Shown here: positions 52,744 to 61,974 of the stretch, one piece after another
How positions within the stretch are numbered: the first letter of the stretch is position 1
Layout of the letters: every line of letters begins with the position of its first letter
Assembly (NCBI GenBank): GCA_037968495.1
Contig: JBBKVP010000012.1
Coordinates: forward strand, 1 to 64,000
DNA length: 64,000 bases
Origin: Aestuarierythrobacter sp037968495
GTDB lineage: Bacteria; Pseudomonadota; Alphaproteobacteria; Sphingomonadales; Sphingomonadaceae
Direction: 5' to 3'
Notes under the pieces: model-generated
The model's database searches: none
Seen by the model: the letters and a program-made list of their open reading frames with translations, nothing else
Told to the model about the DNA's origin: nothing
Made by a program: the position numbers and the translations under genes

Positions 52744-53749
52744 GAATTCGGCGAGAGCGATTGCCGCTCTCACATTGGGTCTCTCGGCTGCATCGTGCGG
52801 CGTTGTGGGAGAGCCCCCGAAAGGCGCCTCGGCGAAGCCAATGGAGCGCTTTGGTCCGGCGGCTGACTATCCTGTAGTGATTGGCGAGTCGTTCACGGTG
52901 GAGGGCACGCTCTACACACCAGAAGATACAATGAATTATGACGAGGTTGGTTATGCCGGCCGCATCGCAACATCAGGCTCTGGCGTTACCGCATCACATC
53001 GCACCCTGCCGCTGCCGAGTTATGCTGAAGTAACTTCGCTCGACAGCGGTAAGACAATCCTTGTGCGCGTTGAAGATCGCGGGCCGATGTCTGGCACACG
53101 CCTGCTTGGCCTGTCCGACGGTGCCACGCAGCAACTCGGCGCTGCAGACGGCGCATCCATCCGCGTTCGCCGCGTTAACCCGCCCGAAGCCGACCGTACC
53201 AAGCTGCGGATGGCAGAACGTGCGCCTGACCGGATGGAAACACCCGCATCGCTTCTGACCGTGCTCAAGCGCAAGCTGCCGGAGCGCGGCTCCGCTCAGC
53301 TGATGGCTACACGACCCGCTCCTACGGTGGCTGCGTTGCCAACAACAGCGGCCCCGATTCCGGTGCAGATGGCCACAACGCCTCCAGAAAAGTCGGTCTC
53401 CGGTTCTTTCAATAAATACGAGCTCCAGCCAATCGGTGTCCAGGCTGCAGCTACACCTCTGCCAGCGCCGCGCGTGGTTGCCGCACCAGCACCGAGTCCT
53501 GGGCCGGTTCGTTCTGCGCCAGCTCCGAGGTCCACGTCGTCTGGTGACTTCGTTGTTCAAGCGGCAGCATTCTCATCACGCGCTAACGCAGACCGGGCTG
53601 CCAAGAAGCTAGGCGGCTTTGTCGTTCAGGCGGGCCGCTATTACCGCGTGCGAACCGGTCCGTTCGACAGCCGTGGAGAAGCCCAAGCGGCGCTCGCCAA
53701 GGTGCGGGCCGCAGGTTATAGCGACGCAAGAGTGTCCACAGCAGGCTGA
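52727..53749 (+). CDS. rlpA: RlpA-like septal ring lytic transglycosylase with SPOR domain
   Basis: 340 residues. Lipoprotein signal (LSAASCG), a double-psi beta-barrel RlpA domain (VGYAGRIATSGSGVTASHRT, then VRVEDRGPMSGTRLLGLSD with the catalytic Asp), Ala/Pro-rich linker and a C-terminal SPOR peptidoglycan-binding domain (FVVQAAAFSSRANADRAAKK). The barrel sequence diverges from the usual YASWYG form. Overlaps mltB by 17 nt. Confidence 0.88.
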   Translation: MKLNGKNSARAIAALTLGLSAASCGVVGEPPKGASAKPMERFGPAADYPVVIGESFTVEGTLYTPEDTMNYDEVGYAGRIATSGSGVTASHRTLPLPSYAEVTSLDSGKTILVRVEDRGPMSGTRLLGLSDGATQQLGAADGASIRVRRVNPPEADRTKLRMAERAPDRMETPASLLTVLKRKLPERGSAQLMATRPAPTVAALPTTAAPIPVQMATTPPEKSVSGSFNKYELQPIGVQAAATPLPAPRVVAAPAPSPGPVRSAPAPRSTSSGDFVVQAAAFSSRANADRAAKKLGGFVVQAGRYYRVRTGPFDSRGEAQAALAKVRAAGYSDARVSTAG

Positions 53750-53783
53750 TCCGCCGGATTTCGTTCCGGTGGCAGGAGCGAAA

Positions 53784-54944
53784 TTGAATAAATCTGTCCG
53801 ACTGATACTGGCCCTGGCTGCATTTTGCGGTTGGACAAGTGCGTCGGCGCAGCAATTGGCGAATTCGGGGCCGCCGACCGAGGCGGAAGCGCCAATCGCG
53901 CTGATGATCGATTTGTCATCCGGCCAGACGCTATTTTCGCGCGACCCGGATCGCCGGTTCATTCCCGCATCCATCACCAAAGTCATGACGTCGTATCAGG
54001 CGTTTGAAATGCTGGCTGATGGAAGGCTGTCGGCGAGCCAGAATTTCAGCGTGACTGATGAAATTTTCGAAGAATGGAATGGCAAGGGATCGACGATGTT
54101 TCTGCCGCGTGGCGAGTCGGTAAGCGTCGATAACTTGCTGCGCGGAATAACGACAGTCTCTGCCAATGATGGCAGCATAGTCCTTGCTATCGGGGCGAGC
54201 GGATCGGTGGAGAATTGGGTCGCCGCAATGAACCAGTCTGCACGTGATCTGGGCATGGCTAATAGCTACTTCGGCACGCCCAATGGCTGGCCCGACGAAG
54301 GGCGAACCTATGTTACCGCGCGTGACCTGACAAAGCTCGCCAGGGCATTGGTCAGACGGCATCCGGAGCTGTTTAAGCGCTATTTTGGCAAGGAAGGCTT
54401 TGCCTATAATGGGATCGCACAGGCTAATCACGATCCTGTTGTGGGCCGTATTGATGGAGCGGACGGGATCAAAACGGGCTTCACTAATCAGGCTGGATAT
54501 GGCTTTCTCGGGACGGGCATCAGGCATGGCCGCCGTGTCGTGATGGTTGTTGCTGGCAGCAATTCAGCAAGTATCCGGGACCGGGCGTCGAGGCGGTTCC
54601 TCGAATGGGGGCTATCCGGCTTCGAATCACGCCGCATTATCCGCAAGGGTGCCGTCTTGGCCGAAGCAAATGTACGCGACGGCGATGCGCGTCACGTTTC
54701 TTTGATCGCGCCGCGTGATCTGTATCTGACAGTTCCGAAGGGTGAAGACCCGGATGTACAATTGAAATTGCGCTTTCGCGGACCAATCCAAGCGCCTTTT
54801 GACGCGGATGACACAGTCGCCCGTTTGGAGATTGTCGTTGACGGCCTGCCCGATAGCAGTGTGCCACTGGTCGCCGAACACGCGGTTGATCGCGCCAATT
54901 TAATCGAGCGTTTGTTCAACGGACTTGCGGGGCTTTTCTCATGA
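53784..54944 (+). CDS. D-alanyl-D-alanine carboxypeptidase (DacC/PBP5-6 family)
   Basis: 386 residues from TTG 53784, which has AGGAG five nt upstream; GTG 53769 is an alternative. Signal peptide (ending TSASAQ), serine-active motifs SITK (PASITKVMTSY), SAN (TVSANDGSIV) and KTG (IKTGFTNQ), and a C-terminal PBP5-type domain. Removes terminal D-Ala from peptidoglycan stems. tmk starts within its stop (ATGA). Confidence 0.9.
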   Translation: MNKSVRLILALAAFCGWTSASAQQLANSGPPTEAEAPIALMIDLSSGQTLFSRDPDRRFIPASITKVMTSYQAFEMLADGRLSASQNFSVTDEIFEEWNGKGSTMFLPRGESVSVDNLLRGITTVSANDGSIVLAIGASGSVENWVAAMNQSARDLGMANSYFGTPNGWPDEGRTYVTARDLTKLARALVRRHPELFKRYFGKEGFAYNGIAQANHDPVVGRIDGADGIKTGFTNQAGYGFLGTGIRHGRRVVMVVAGSNSASIRDRASRRFLEWGLSGFESRRIIRKGAVLAEANVRDGDARHVSLIAPRDLYLTVPKGEDPDVQLKLRFRGPIQAPFDADDTVARLEIVVDGLPDSSVPLVAEHAVDRANLIERLFNGLAGLFS

Positions 54945-55567
54945 GTATTGGCCGTTTCATTGCGCTCGAAGGCGGCGAAGGTGCGGGTAAGTCTACGCAA
55001 GCCAAGCTGCTCGCCCAAGCGCTAGAAGCGCGTGGGTTAGACGTCGAACTTACTCGTGAACCCGGCGGCACTTCAGGGGCAGAGAGAATTCGCGAATTGC
55101 TCCTAAGCGCTGAAGGGGACGGGTGGGGCGCGCGTGCCGAGGCACTTCTGTTCGCTGCCGCGCGGTCCGATCATGTCGAACGGCTCATAAGACCTGCGCT
55201 CAATGCTGGCCGGTGGGTCATTTGCGACCGCTTTGTCGATTCGAGCCGTGCCTATCAAGGCGGAGCCGGGGGGCTTGGCGACGCGGATATTCGCGAATTG
55301 CACCGCATCGGTAGCGAGGGACTGCTACCGGACTTGAGCCTGCTTATTGAAGTGCCCGCCGAACAAGTTTCTGAACGGCTTGCCGAACGCGATGCCGGTT
55401 TAAGTGACCGCATTGGTGGGCGTGACGCAGAATATCACGCGCAGGTTGCAGCCGCCTTCAGCCGGTTTGCGGACGAAGAGCCTGAACGCTTTGCACGGAT
55501 TGACGGCACCGGAACCCCCGCAGCAATCCATCAACGCGTGATGCGGGCAGTGGACCGGCTCGTATGA
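54941..55567 (+). CDS. tmk: thymidylate kinase
   Basis: 208 residues, dTMP to dTDP. P-loop EGGEGAGKSTQAKLLA, the DR(Y/F) motif CDRFVDSSRAYQGG, TREPGGTSGAERIR and the lid region. The 4-nt overlaps with the gene before and holB after couple them. Confidence 0.96.
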   Translation: MSIGRFIALEGGEGAGKSTQAKLLAQALEARGLDVELTREPGGTSGAERIRELLLSAEGDGWGARAEALLFAAARSDHVERLIRPALNAGRWVICDRFVDSSRAYQGGAGGLGDADIRELHRIGSEGLLPDLSLLIEVPAEQVSERLAERDAGLSDRIGGRDAEYHAQVAAAFSRFADEEPERFARIDGTGTPAAIHQRVMRAVDRLV

Positions 55568-56520
55568 CTCTGATCGGTCATGATGATGCTTGGCTGCAGT
55601 GGCATCAAGCAATGGCAGGGCCGCGGATGCATCATGCGTGGCTGCTCGCCGGCAAGCGCGGCCTCGGGAAAGCGCAATTTGCACAGGCCGCTGCGCGCGC
55701 GCTCGTGGCCGAAGAAGGCCAGCACCAGTCAGGGGGGCAGCACCCCGATATCATAACGCTGACCAATCTGCCCAAGGACGACAAGGAAGAGAAGAAGCGC
55801 GAGGAGGGCAAAGCTTTTGAAACCAAGCGCAACATCTCCGTCGCGCAGATCCGGGCAATGCAGCAGCGTCTGAATACAAGGCCGACATTGGGCGCACACC
55901 GGGTGATCATTATTGATCCGGCTGACGATCTTGAAAAGTCAGCGTCTAACGCTCTGCTTAAAAGCCTTGAAGAGCCGCCTGTCGGCACGTTCTTTGTGCT
56001 TGTGGCGCACCGGCCAGCACGGTTGCTTCCCACTATTCGCTCCCGGTGCCGCGTATTGCGGGTCGCCCCGCTTAGTGACGAGCAGATTGGCGACCTGCTG
56101 AACCGCGAGGCTCAGGACGTCGACATCGCAACTCGCGACGCGGCTGTGGCTGCTGCGGGCGGCTCCCCCGGAACCGCACTCGATTTTGTTCAACGCGACC
56201 TCGGACCGCTCGACAGTCTGATGCGGGAAATCGCGCAAAGCGGCGACACCAATTTCGTCCTGCGTGGCCGTCTTGCTGGCGCAATAGGAGCGCGGCCTGA
56301 TCGTGAGCGAATTCTGGCTGCATTGGACCTCGCCAGAGCCGTGTTGGCTGGAGAGGTCGCTGGCGCAGATAAGTCACGCATTCCCGCCATTGTCGATGCC
56401 CATGCCGAGCTGGTGATGCTCAGCGGACAAGCGCCGACTTATAATTTTGATGCGGGCCTGCTGGTTATGGAAATCGGCAGCTTGCTCGCCAAGGCGGCAA
56501 ACCCTAGGGAAGCGGCCTGA
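55564..56520 (+). CDS. holB: DNA polymerase III subunit delta' (clamp loader)
   Basis: 318 residues. AAA+ fold with a modified P-loop GKRGLGKAQFAQAAA, HRVIIIDPADDLEKSASNALL and KSLEEPPVGTFFVLVAHRPA, then TIRSRCRVLRVAPL. The Cys cluster of the zinc module seen in E. coli delta' is not visible here. Clamp-loader subunit; coupled to tmk. Confidence 0.93.
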   Translation: MTLIGHDDAWLQWHQAMAGPRMHHAWLLAGKRGLGKAQFAQAAARALVAEEGQHQSGGQHPDIITLTNLPKDDKEEKKREEGKAFETKRNISVAQIRAMQQRLNTRPTLGAHRVIIIDPADDLEKSASNALLKSLEEPPVGTFFVLVAHRPARLLPTIRSRCRVLRVAPLSDEQIGDLLNREAQDVDIATRDAAVAAAGGSPGTALDFVQRDLGPLDSLMREIAQSGDTNFVLRGRLAGAIGARPDRERILAALDLARAVLAGEVAGADKSRIPAIVDAHAELVMLSGQAPTYNFDAGLLVMEIGSLLAKAANPREAA

Positions 56521-56552
56521 CATTCCTTTGAAGAAAGCTGCCGCGCCCGATT

Positions 56553-58097
56553 ATGGCCGACCCCTATTATATTACGACTGCCATTAGCTACCCCAATGGG
56601 CGCCCTCATATCGGTCACGCTTATGAGGCGATTGCCGCCGATGTTATGGCCCGTTTCCAGCGCTTGCAGGGCCGCGAGGTGCGCTTTCAGACTGGAACCG
56701 ACGAACACGGCCTGAAGATGGCGCAAAAGGCGCGTGAACTTGGTCAGACACCGCGCGAGTTGGCTGACGAAATGTCGACCCACTTCAAAGATATGTGTGA
56801 TGCATTGAATGTGAGCTATGACCGCTTCATTCGCACAGTCGAGGACGATCACCACAAGGCTAGCCAAGAACTTTGGCGACGTATGGAAGCGAATGGTGAC
56901 TTGTATCTCGACCGCTACGAGGGCTGGTACTCGGTCCGCGACGAAGCTTATTATGACGAGAGCGAACTTGTCGAAGGGGACGGGGACGAGAAGCTTTCCA
57001 CTCAGGGTACGCCCGTTGAATGGACGGTCGAGGAGAGCTGGTTCTTCAAACTGTCAGCCTATCAGGACAAGCTCCTCGCGCTGTACGAAAGCGATCCAGA
57101 GTTTCTGAAGCCCGATAGCCGCCGTAATGAAATGGCGTCATTCATTTCGGGCGGCCTGCGTGACTTGTCGATTTCGCGCACCAGTTTCGACTGGGGGGTG
57201 AAAGTCCCGGGTAGCGACAATCATGTGATGTATGTCTGGGTCGATGCCTTGACCAATTATCTAACCGGTCTCGGCTTCCCCGGCGAAACTGAAGACATGG
57301 CAAAGTTCTGGCCTGCCGACCTTCATTTGATCGGCAAAGATATCGTGCGGTTCCATGCGGTCTACTGGCCAGCCTTCCTGATGAGCGCTGGTCTGCCTCT
57401 GCCCAAAAAGGTGTTTGGTCATGGATTCCTGCTTAATCGTGGGAAGAAGGAGAGCAAGTCTCTCGGGAATGTGACTGATCCACTCGATCTGTCAGAGAAA
57501 TTTGGCGTTGATGTACTGCGTTACTTCCTGATGCGCGAAGTCGCATTCGGGCAGGATGGCAGCTATTCCACCGAAGCGATTGTGACGCGCAGCAATGCAG
57601 AGTTGGCGAATTCGTTCGGCAATTTGTCTCAGCGGGTGTTGAGCTTCATCGCCAAGAATTGCGACGGCGGCTTCACCGCGACAGCACCGGTACAGGACGT
57701 GGATGCAGCGCTTCGTTACAAGGTCAACAGTGCTTGCCGCGAGGAATTGCCGGCGGCATTTGAGGAACTGGCGTTCTCAAGCGGGCTTGAAGCATGGATG
57801 CAGGGTGTTTTCGCCTGTAACGCCTATGTCGATGACCAAGCACCTTGGGCGCTCCGCAAAACTGATCCTGAGCGAATGCAGCGTGTGTTAGCCACCTTGT
57901 GCGGATGTATCCGTGACCTTGCGATTGCCGTTTCACCCGTCGTGCCACAGTCAGCTGATAAGATGCTGAACGCACTCTGTATTCCGAAAGATGCGCGCGA
58001 TTTTGCTGCTCTGGAGAACGATATTTCGATGGGTATGATCGCGGTCGACAGTCCGACGCCCACATTCCCGCGCCTTGATATGCCGGGGGCCAGCTGA
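56553..58097 (+). CDS. metG: methionyl-tRNA synthetase
   Basis: 514 residues. HIGH-type motif SYPNGRPHIGHAYEAIAADV, FQTGTDEHGLKMAQKA, KMSKS-type NRGKKESKSLGNVTDP and an anticodon-binding helical domain. There is no C-terminal tRNA-binding domain, so this is the short form. Its stop overlaps tatD by 1 nt. Confidence 0.96.
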   Translation: MADPYYITTAISYPNGRPHIGHAYEAIAADVMARFQRLQGREVRFQTGTDEHGLKMAQKARELGQTPRELADEMSTHFKDMCDALNVSYDRFIRTVEDDHHKASQELWRRMEANGDLYLDRYEGWYSVRDEAYYDESELVEGDGDEKLSTQGTPVEWTVEESWFFKLSAYQDKLLALYESDPEFLKPDSRRNEMASFISGGLRDLSISRTSFDWGVKVPGSDNHVMYVWVDALTNYLTGLGFPGETEDMAKFWPADLHLIGKDIVRFHAVYWPAFLMSAGLPLPKKVFGHGFLLNRGKKESKSLGNVTDPLDLSEKFGVDVLRYFLMREVAFGQDGSYSTEAIVTRSNAELANSFGNLSQRVLSFIAKNCDGGFTATAPVQDVDAALRYKVNSACREELPAAFEELAFSSGLEAWMQGVFACNAYVDDQAPWALRKTDPERMQRVLATLCGCIRDLAIAVSPVVPQSADKMLNALCIPKDARDFAALENDISMGMIAVDSPTPTFPRLDMPGAS

Positions 58098-58873
58098 TGT
58101 TGATCGATAGCCACTGCCACCTTGAATATAAGGGTTTGGTCGAGGACCAACAGGCTGTGCTCGAACGTGCGCGTGCAGCGGGGGTGGGGGGCTTCCTCAA
58201 CATCTCAACCCGCCAGAGCGAGTGGGATCAAGTTGTCGCAACTGCCGAGCGTGAACCCGATGTATGGGCCAGTGTCGGCATCCATCCGCATGAGGCGGAC
58301 GCACATGCCGATCTTGGCGCTGCGGTTCTGCTCGAAAAGACGAAGAGCCCCAAGGTCATTGCAATCGGCGAGACGGGCCTCGATTACTATTACGACAAAT
58401 CCGACCGCAATGTGCAGAAGGCTCTGTTCCGTATGCATATCGGCGTAGCCCGCGAGACCGGCCTGCCAATCATCATCCACACCCGAGATGCGGAAGAAGA
58501 CACAACCGCGATCCTGACTGACGAGATGGAGAAGGGCGCTTTTCCTGCTTTGATCCATTGTTTTACTGCATCTGCCGAATTTGGAAAAAGGGTTCTGGAT
58601 CTCGGTCTGACGATCTCGATATCCGGTATTGTTACTTTCAAGAATGCCAAGGAACTGCAAGAAGTAGCTGCAAAAGTTCCTGCTGACCGGCTGTTGGTCG
58701 AAACAGACTCGCCATTCCTTGCGCCGGTACCAAACCGCGGAAAGAGCTGCGAGCCCGCGTTCGTAACCGACACTGCAAAATTCGTTGCTGAACTACGCGG
58801 TATCAGCATTGAAGAGCTGTCCGAAACAACGACGCGCAATTTCTATGCCTTGTTCACTAAGGCTGCCCAGTGA
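58097..58873 (+). CDS. tatD: TatD family metal-dependent DNase
   Basis: 258 residues. The amidohydrolase metal motif SHCHLEY, VWASVGIHPHEADAH, AIGETGLDYYYDKSD, PIIIHTRDAEEDT and LLVETDSPFLAPVPNRGK. The family has 3'-5' exonuclease activity. Overlaps metG by 1 nt and the MBL gene by 4 nt. Confidence 0.94.
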   Translation: MLIDSHCHLEYKGLVEDQQAVLERARAAGVGGFLNISTRQSEWDQVVATAEREPDVWASVGIHPHEADAHADLGAAVLLEKTKSPKVIAIGETGLDYYYDKSDRNVQKALFRMHIGVARETGLPIIIHTRDAEEDTTAILTDEMEKGAFPALIHCFTASAEFGKRVLDLGLTISISGIVTFKNAKELQEVAAKVPADRLLVETDSPFLAPVPNRGKSCEPAFVTDTAKFVAELRGISIEELSETTTRNFYALFTKAAQ

Positions 58874-59637
58874 AGCTCGTAATGTTGGGTTCTGGTACGT
58901 CGATGGGCGTGCCGCGCGTTGGCAACGATTGGGGCGCTTGTGATCCCGATGAGCCTAAGAACCGCCGGACGCGCGTTTCGATTATGGTCGAAAGCAATGC
59001 CGGTCAGCGCATTCTGGTCGACACATCGACTGATCTAAGAGCCCAATTACTGCGAGAAAATATTGATACGATCGACGCAGTATTCTGGACGCATGATCAC
59101 GCGGATCATTGCCATGGCATCGACGATTTGCGGGCGCTGAGGTATGGCCGTGGCGGCCCAATTCCGGGCTTTGCCAATGAGGAAACGGCGCGCCGCCTGC
59201 GCAATCGTTTCGGTTACGTTTTTGCTGGTCAGCATGGCTATCACACAATTGTAGAACTGGAGAATCTTGGCCGATTGCGGATGTTCGCTGGTTTCGGGAT
59301 TGAGCGTTGTCAGATGCCGCATGGTCCCGCACAAAGCACTGCATTCAAGTTTGATGCTGACGGTAAGTCAATTGGTTACGCTACGGACTTTAGCGAGATT
59401 ACCGATGAAATGGTCGATCTATTCACTGATTGCGATGTACTAGTAACCGATTGCCTGCGCCGCGAAGCGCATCCTACACATGCACACTTGGCGATGGCGC
59501 TCGAACTGGTCGAGCGATCCGGCGCCCACCATGCCGTCCTTACACATCTCGACAAAAGCATGGATTATGCCACTCTATGCGGCGAGATACCCGGCAATGT
59601 ACAGGTCGGTTATGATGGATTGGAGTTGATCGCGTGA
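58870..59637 (+). CDS. MBL-fold metallo-hydrolase (PhnP/RNase Z-like)
   Basis: 255 residues from GTG 58870. Metal motif FWTHDHADHCHGIDDLR (HxHxDH), second His in CQMPHGPA, Asp in YATDFSEI and HAVLTHLDKSM. It resembles the PhnP/beta-CASP-less hydrolases; the substrate is unknown (cyclic phosphodiester or nucleotide). Coupled to tatD and the next small gene. Confidence 0.9.
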   Translation: MKLVMLGSGTSMGVPRVGNDWGACDPDEPKNRRTRVSIMVESNAGQRILVDTSTDLRAQLLRENIDTIDAVFWTHDHADHCHGIDDLRALRYGRGGPIPGFANEETARRLRNRFGYVFAGQHGYHTIVELENLGRLRMFAGFGIERCQMPHGPAQSTAFKFDADGKSIGYATDFSEITDEMVDLFTDCDVLVTDCLRREAHPTHAHLAMALELVERSGAHHAVLTHLDKSMDYATLCGEIPGNVQVGYDGLELIA

Positions 59638-59810
59638 CACAGACATTTGATTGGCAAATGCTGGTTTTCGTCGCATTGGCGATCATCCTGCCGCTGAGCG
59701 CGTTAACCGCGCGGCAGCTATCCATGAAGAAATGGATTGTGATGGGATTGGCTTGGTTGGCTATATTCGCTGTGGCGACGCTATTTATCAATCTGGTTAT
59801 GGGCGGTTAA
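59634..59810 (+). CDS. 58-residue membrane protein
   Basis: GTG 59634 overlaps the stop of the MBL gene (GTGA). The product has two hydrophobic helices (MLVFVALAIILPLSALTA and GLAWLAIFAVATLFINLVM) joined by the polar loop RQLSMKKW. The coupling and hydrophobic pattern support a real gene. No family was recognised. mazG follows after 65 nt of AT-rich DNA. Confidence 0.7.
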   Translation: MTQTFDWQMLVFVALAIILPLSALTARQLSMKKWIVMGLAWLAIFAVATLFINLVMGG

Positions 59811-59875
59811 GCATTCATCTCCTGCCTGTCTATATTTAACATAATATATATTATCATTCTATTATTAGCGAGCCA

Positions 59876-60631
59876 ATGTCCGATCAGCTGACCCGCCTAC
59901 TCCGAATTATGGCCACGCTCCGCGATCCCGACGGCGGCTGTGAATGGGACCGCGCTCAAGACTTCGCTTCGATTGCGCCATATACGATTGAGGAAGCCTA
60001 CGAAGTAGCCGATGCGATTGAGCGCGGCGATATGGGTGAGCTGCGTGAAGAACTTGGCGATCTTTTGCTGCAGGTCGTTTTCCACGCGCGGATGGCTGAG
60101 GAAGCCAATCTGTTTGCCTTTGAAGACGTTGCAAAGGCAATCTCGGACAAGATGGAGGCACGCCATCCGCATATATTCGGCGCTGATGATGGCGAGGACG
60201 TCGAAATCCGCTGGGAAGCATTGAAAGCAGCTGAAAGGGCCTCAAAGGGATCAATCAGCGCCATGGACGGCGTTGCGCGAACTTTGCCGGGATTGCTTCG
60301 TGCCGAGAAACTCCAAAAGAGAGCCGCTCGCGATGGATTCGACTGGCCCGACACTTCGGGTCCAGCTGACAAGGTTTCTGAAGAGATGGCAGAACTGGCC
60401 GAAGCCTCAGAAGCCGAAAAGCTGGAAGAAGCCGGTGACTTGCTGTTCGCGGCGGTCAATCTGGTCCGAAAGTCAGGTGTCGCTCCCGAAGACGCATTGC
60501 GTGCCGCCAATCTGAAGTTCGAGCGGCGTTACCGAGTTATGGAGGAACTCGCCAAAGGCGGCTTCTCCTCTTTAACGCTCGATGAGCAGGAAGAGCTATG
60601 GCAGGCGGTTAAGCGCGGCGAAAAGGCCTAG
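59876..60631 (+). CDS. mazG: nucleoside triphosphate pyrophosphohydrolase MazG
   Basis: 251 residues with two MazG modules. Seen: CEWDRAQDFASIAPYTIEEA, MGELREELGDLLLQVVFHAR (EExxE-type metal site), RHPHIFGADDGEDVEIRWEA and the second module EEAGDLLFAAVNLVRKSG. Hydrolyses NTPs. Convergent with hflX, stops overlapping by 4 nt. The preceding 65 nt (TATATTTAACATAATATA) are AT-rich and could hold a promoter. Confidence 0.95.
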   Translation: MSDQLTRLLRIMATLRDPDGGCEWDRAQDFASIAPYTIEEAYEVADAIERGDMGELREELGDLLLQVVFHARMAEEANLFAFEDVAKAISDKMEARHPHIFGADDGEDVEIRWEALKAAERASKGSISAMDGVARTLPGLLRAEKLQKRAARDGFDWPDTSGPADKVSEEMAELAEASEAEKLEEAGDLLFAAVNLVRKSGVAPEDALRAANLKFERRYRVMEELAKGGFSSLTLDEQEELWQAVKRGEKA

Positions 60632-61974
60632 AGAGCTTCGAAACGCCCGTGTTCCTTCGGCGTCAGCCGAACGGACAATTTGCGTAAGGGGCCATCATCG
60701 CCCCCGCCCGCTTCAGCCTCGGACAGAATTTCGCCATGCGCATGCAACCAGGCAATTTTCTGGCCGTCGCCCGCGCCAACTTCAATGTCATAGGTTCGCG
60801 CATTGGCGGTCAGCATCGCGCCGATCCGTTCAATAAAAGTGTCTATGCCTTCGCCAGTTACAGCCGATAATGCGAGTATATTCTCATTATGCATGACCAG
60901 CGGTTGCAGCTTCTCACGGCGTTCTTTGTCGACCAAATCCCATTTGTTCCAGACTTCGATCATCGGGATGGGTGCATCATCGCCCATCACGTCATCGCCG
61001 TCTGCGCCATCGCCCACAATCACCCCTAAATCGCGAAGAACTTCTAGCACTTGGCCCTTCTGTTCATTGCTGGAAGGATTGGCGATATCGCGGACATGCA
61101 CGACGATGTCGGCTGCGGTCACTTCCTCCAGTGTCGCGCGAAATGCAGCTACTAGTTGGGTCGGAAGGTCGGAAATAAATCCGACTGTATCAGACAGGAT
61201 TGCCTTTTCCACACCCGGCAACCGAACCGCACGCATTGTCGGGTCGAGCGTGGCGAAGAGCAAGTCTTCCGCCATGACGTCAGCGCCGGTTAGGCGGTTG
61301 AATAAGGTAGACTTTCCGGCATTTGTATAGCCAACCAGGGCAACGACGGGCCAAGGTGCCTTGCCCCTGCGTTCTCTGTGCAAAGCGCGAGTTTTCTTCA
61401 CTTGTTCGAGATCGCGGCGCAAGCGGCCCATACGTTGACGGATCATCCGCCTGTCGGCCTCGATCTGCGTTTCACCCGGACCGCCCAGGAAACCGAAGCC
61501 GCCGCGTTGCCGTTCGAGGTGGGTCCAACTGCGGACAAGGCGGCTCTGCTGGTAATCGAGGTGCGCGAGCTCAACTTGCAGACGGCCTTCTGCCGTTGCA
61601 GCGCGTTCGCCAAAGATTTCGAGGATCAGGCCTGTGCGGTCGATGACCTTACGCTTCCACCTGTCTTCCAGATTGCGTTGCTGAATCGGCGAGAGAGCGC
61701 CGTCGACGACGACAAGCTCGGCCATCTCCTGCTCGCAAGCAGTGGCGATCCGGTCGACTTGCCCTGCCCCGAACAGCGTGTTCGGCTTCACTTCGCGGAT
61801 CGGCAAAGTGAATGCGTCTGCCACGACAATGCCGATAGCTAGGGCAAGACCCCTGGCCTCATCGACACGGAAGTCAGAATCGCCGCCAGTTTTGCGGCCA
61901 CGAATTTCCGGGCAAACGACTATGGCACGCGCGCCGCGCGTTACTTCGCCTTGCAGATCATCATCGAAGCTCAG
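60628..61974 (-). CDS. hflX: GTPase HflX
   Basis: Up to 448 residues. The G domain has VGYTNAGKSTLFNRLTG, the switch threonine region, DTVGFISDLP (G3) and NKWDLVD (G4); the N-terminal HflX domain has LPIREVKPNTLFGAGQVDRIA and GGFGFLGGPGETQIEAD. The only GTG nearby (61824) removes a conserved N-terminal stretch (FDDDLQGEV, VVCPEIRGRKTGGDSDFRVD). That stretch is open from a CTG at 61974 that overlaps the hfq stop as CTGA, so I place the start there. HflX is a ribosome-splitting factor. Confidence 0.88.
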   Translation of the reverse strand: MSFDDDLQGEVTRGARAIVVCPEIRGRKTGGDSDFRVDEARGLALAIGIVVADAFTLPIREVKPNTLFGAGQVDRIATACEQEMAELVVVDGALSPIQQRNLEDRWKRKVIDRTGLILEIFGERAATAEGRLQVELAHLDYQQSRLVRSWTHLERQRGGFGFLGGPGETQIEADRRMIRQRMGRLRRDLEQVKKTRALHRERRGKAPWPVVALVGYTNAGKSTLFNRLTGADVMAEDLLFATLDPTMRAVRLPGVEKAILSDTVGFISDLPTQLVAAFRATLEEVTAADIVVHVRDIANPSSNEQKGQVLEVLRDLGVIVGDGADGDDVMGDDAPIPMIEVWNKWDLVDKERREKLQPLVMHNENILALSAVTGEGIDTFIERIGAMLTANARTYDIEVGAGDGQKIAWLHAHGEILSEAEAGGGDDGPLRKLSVRLTPKEHGRFEAL

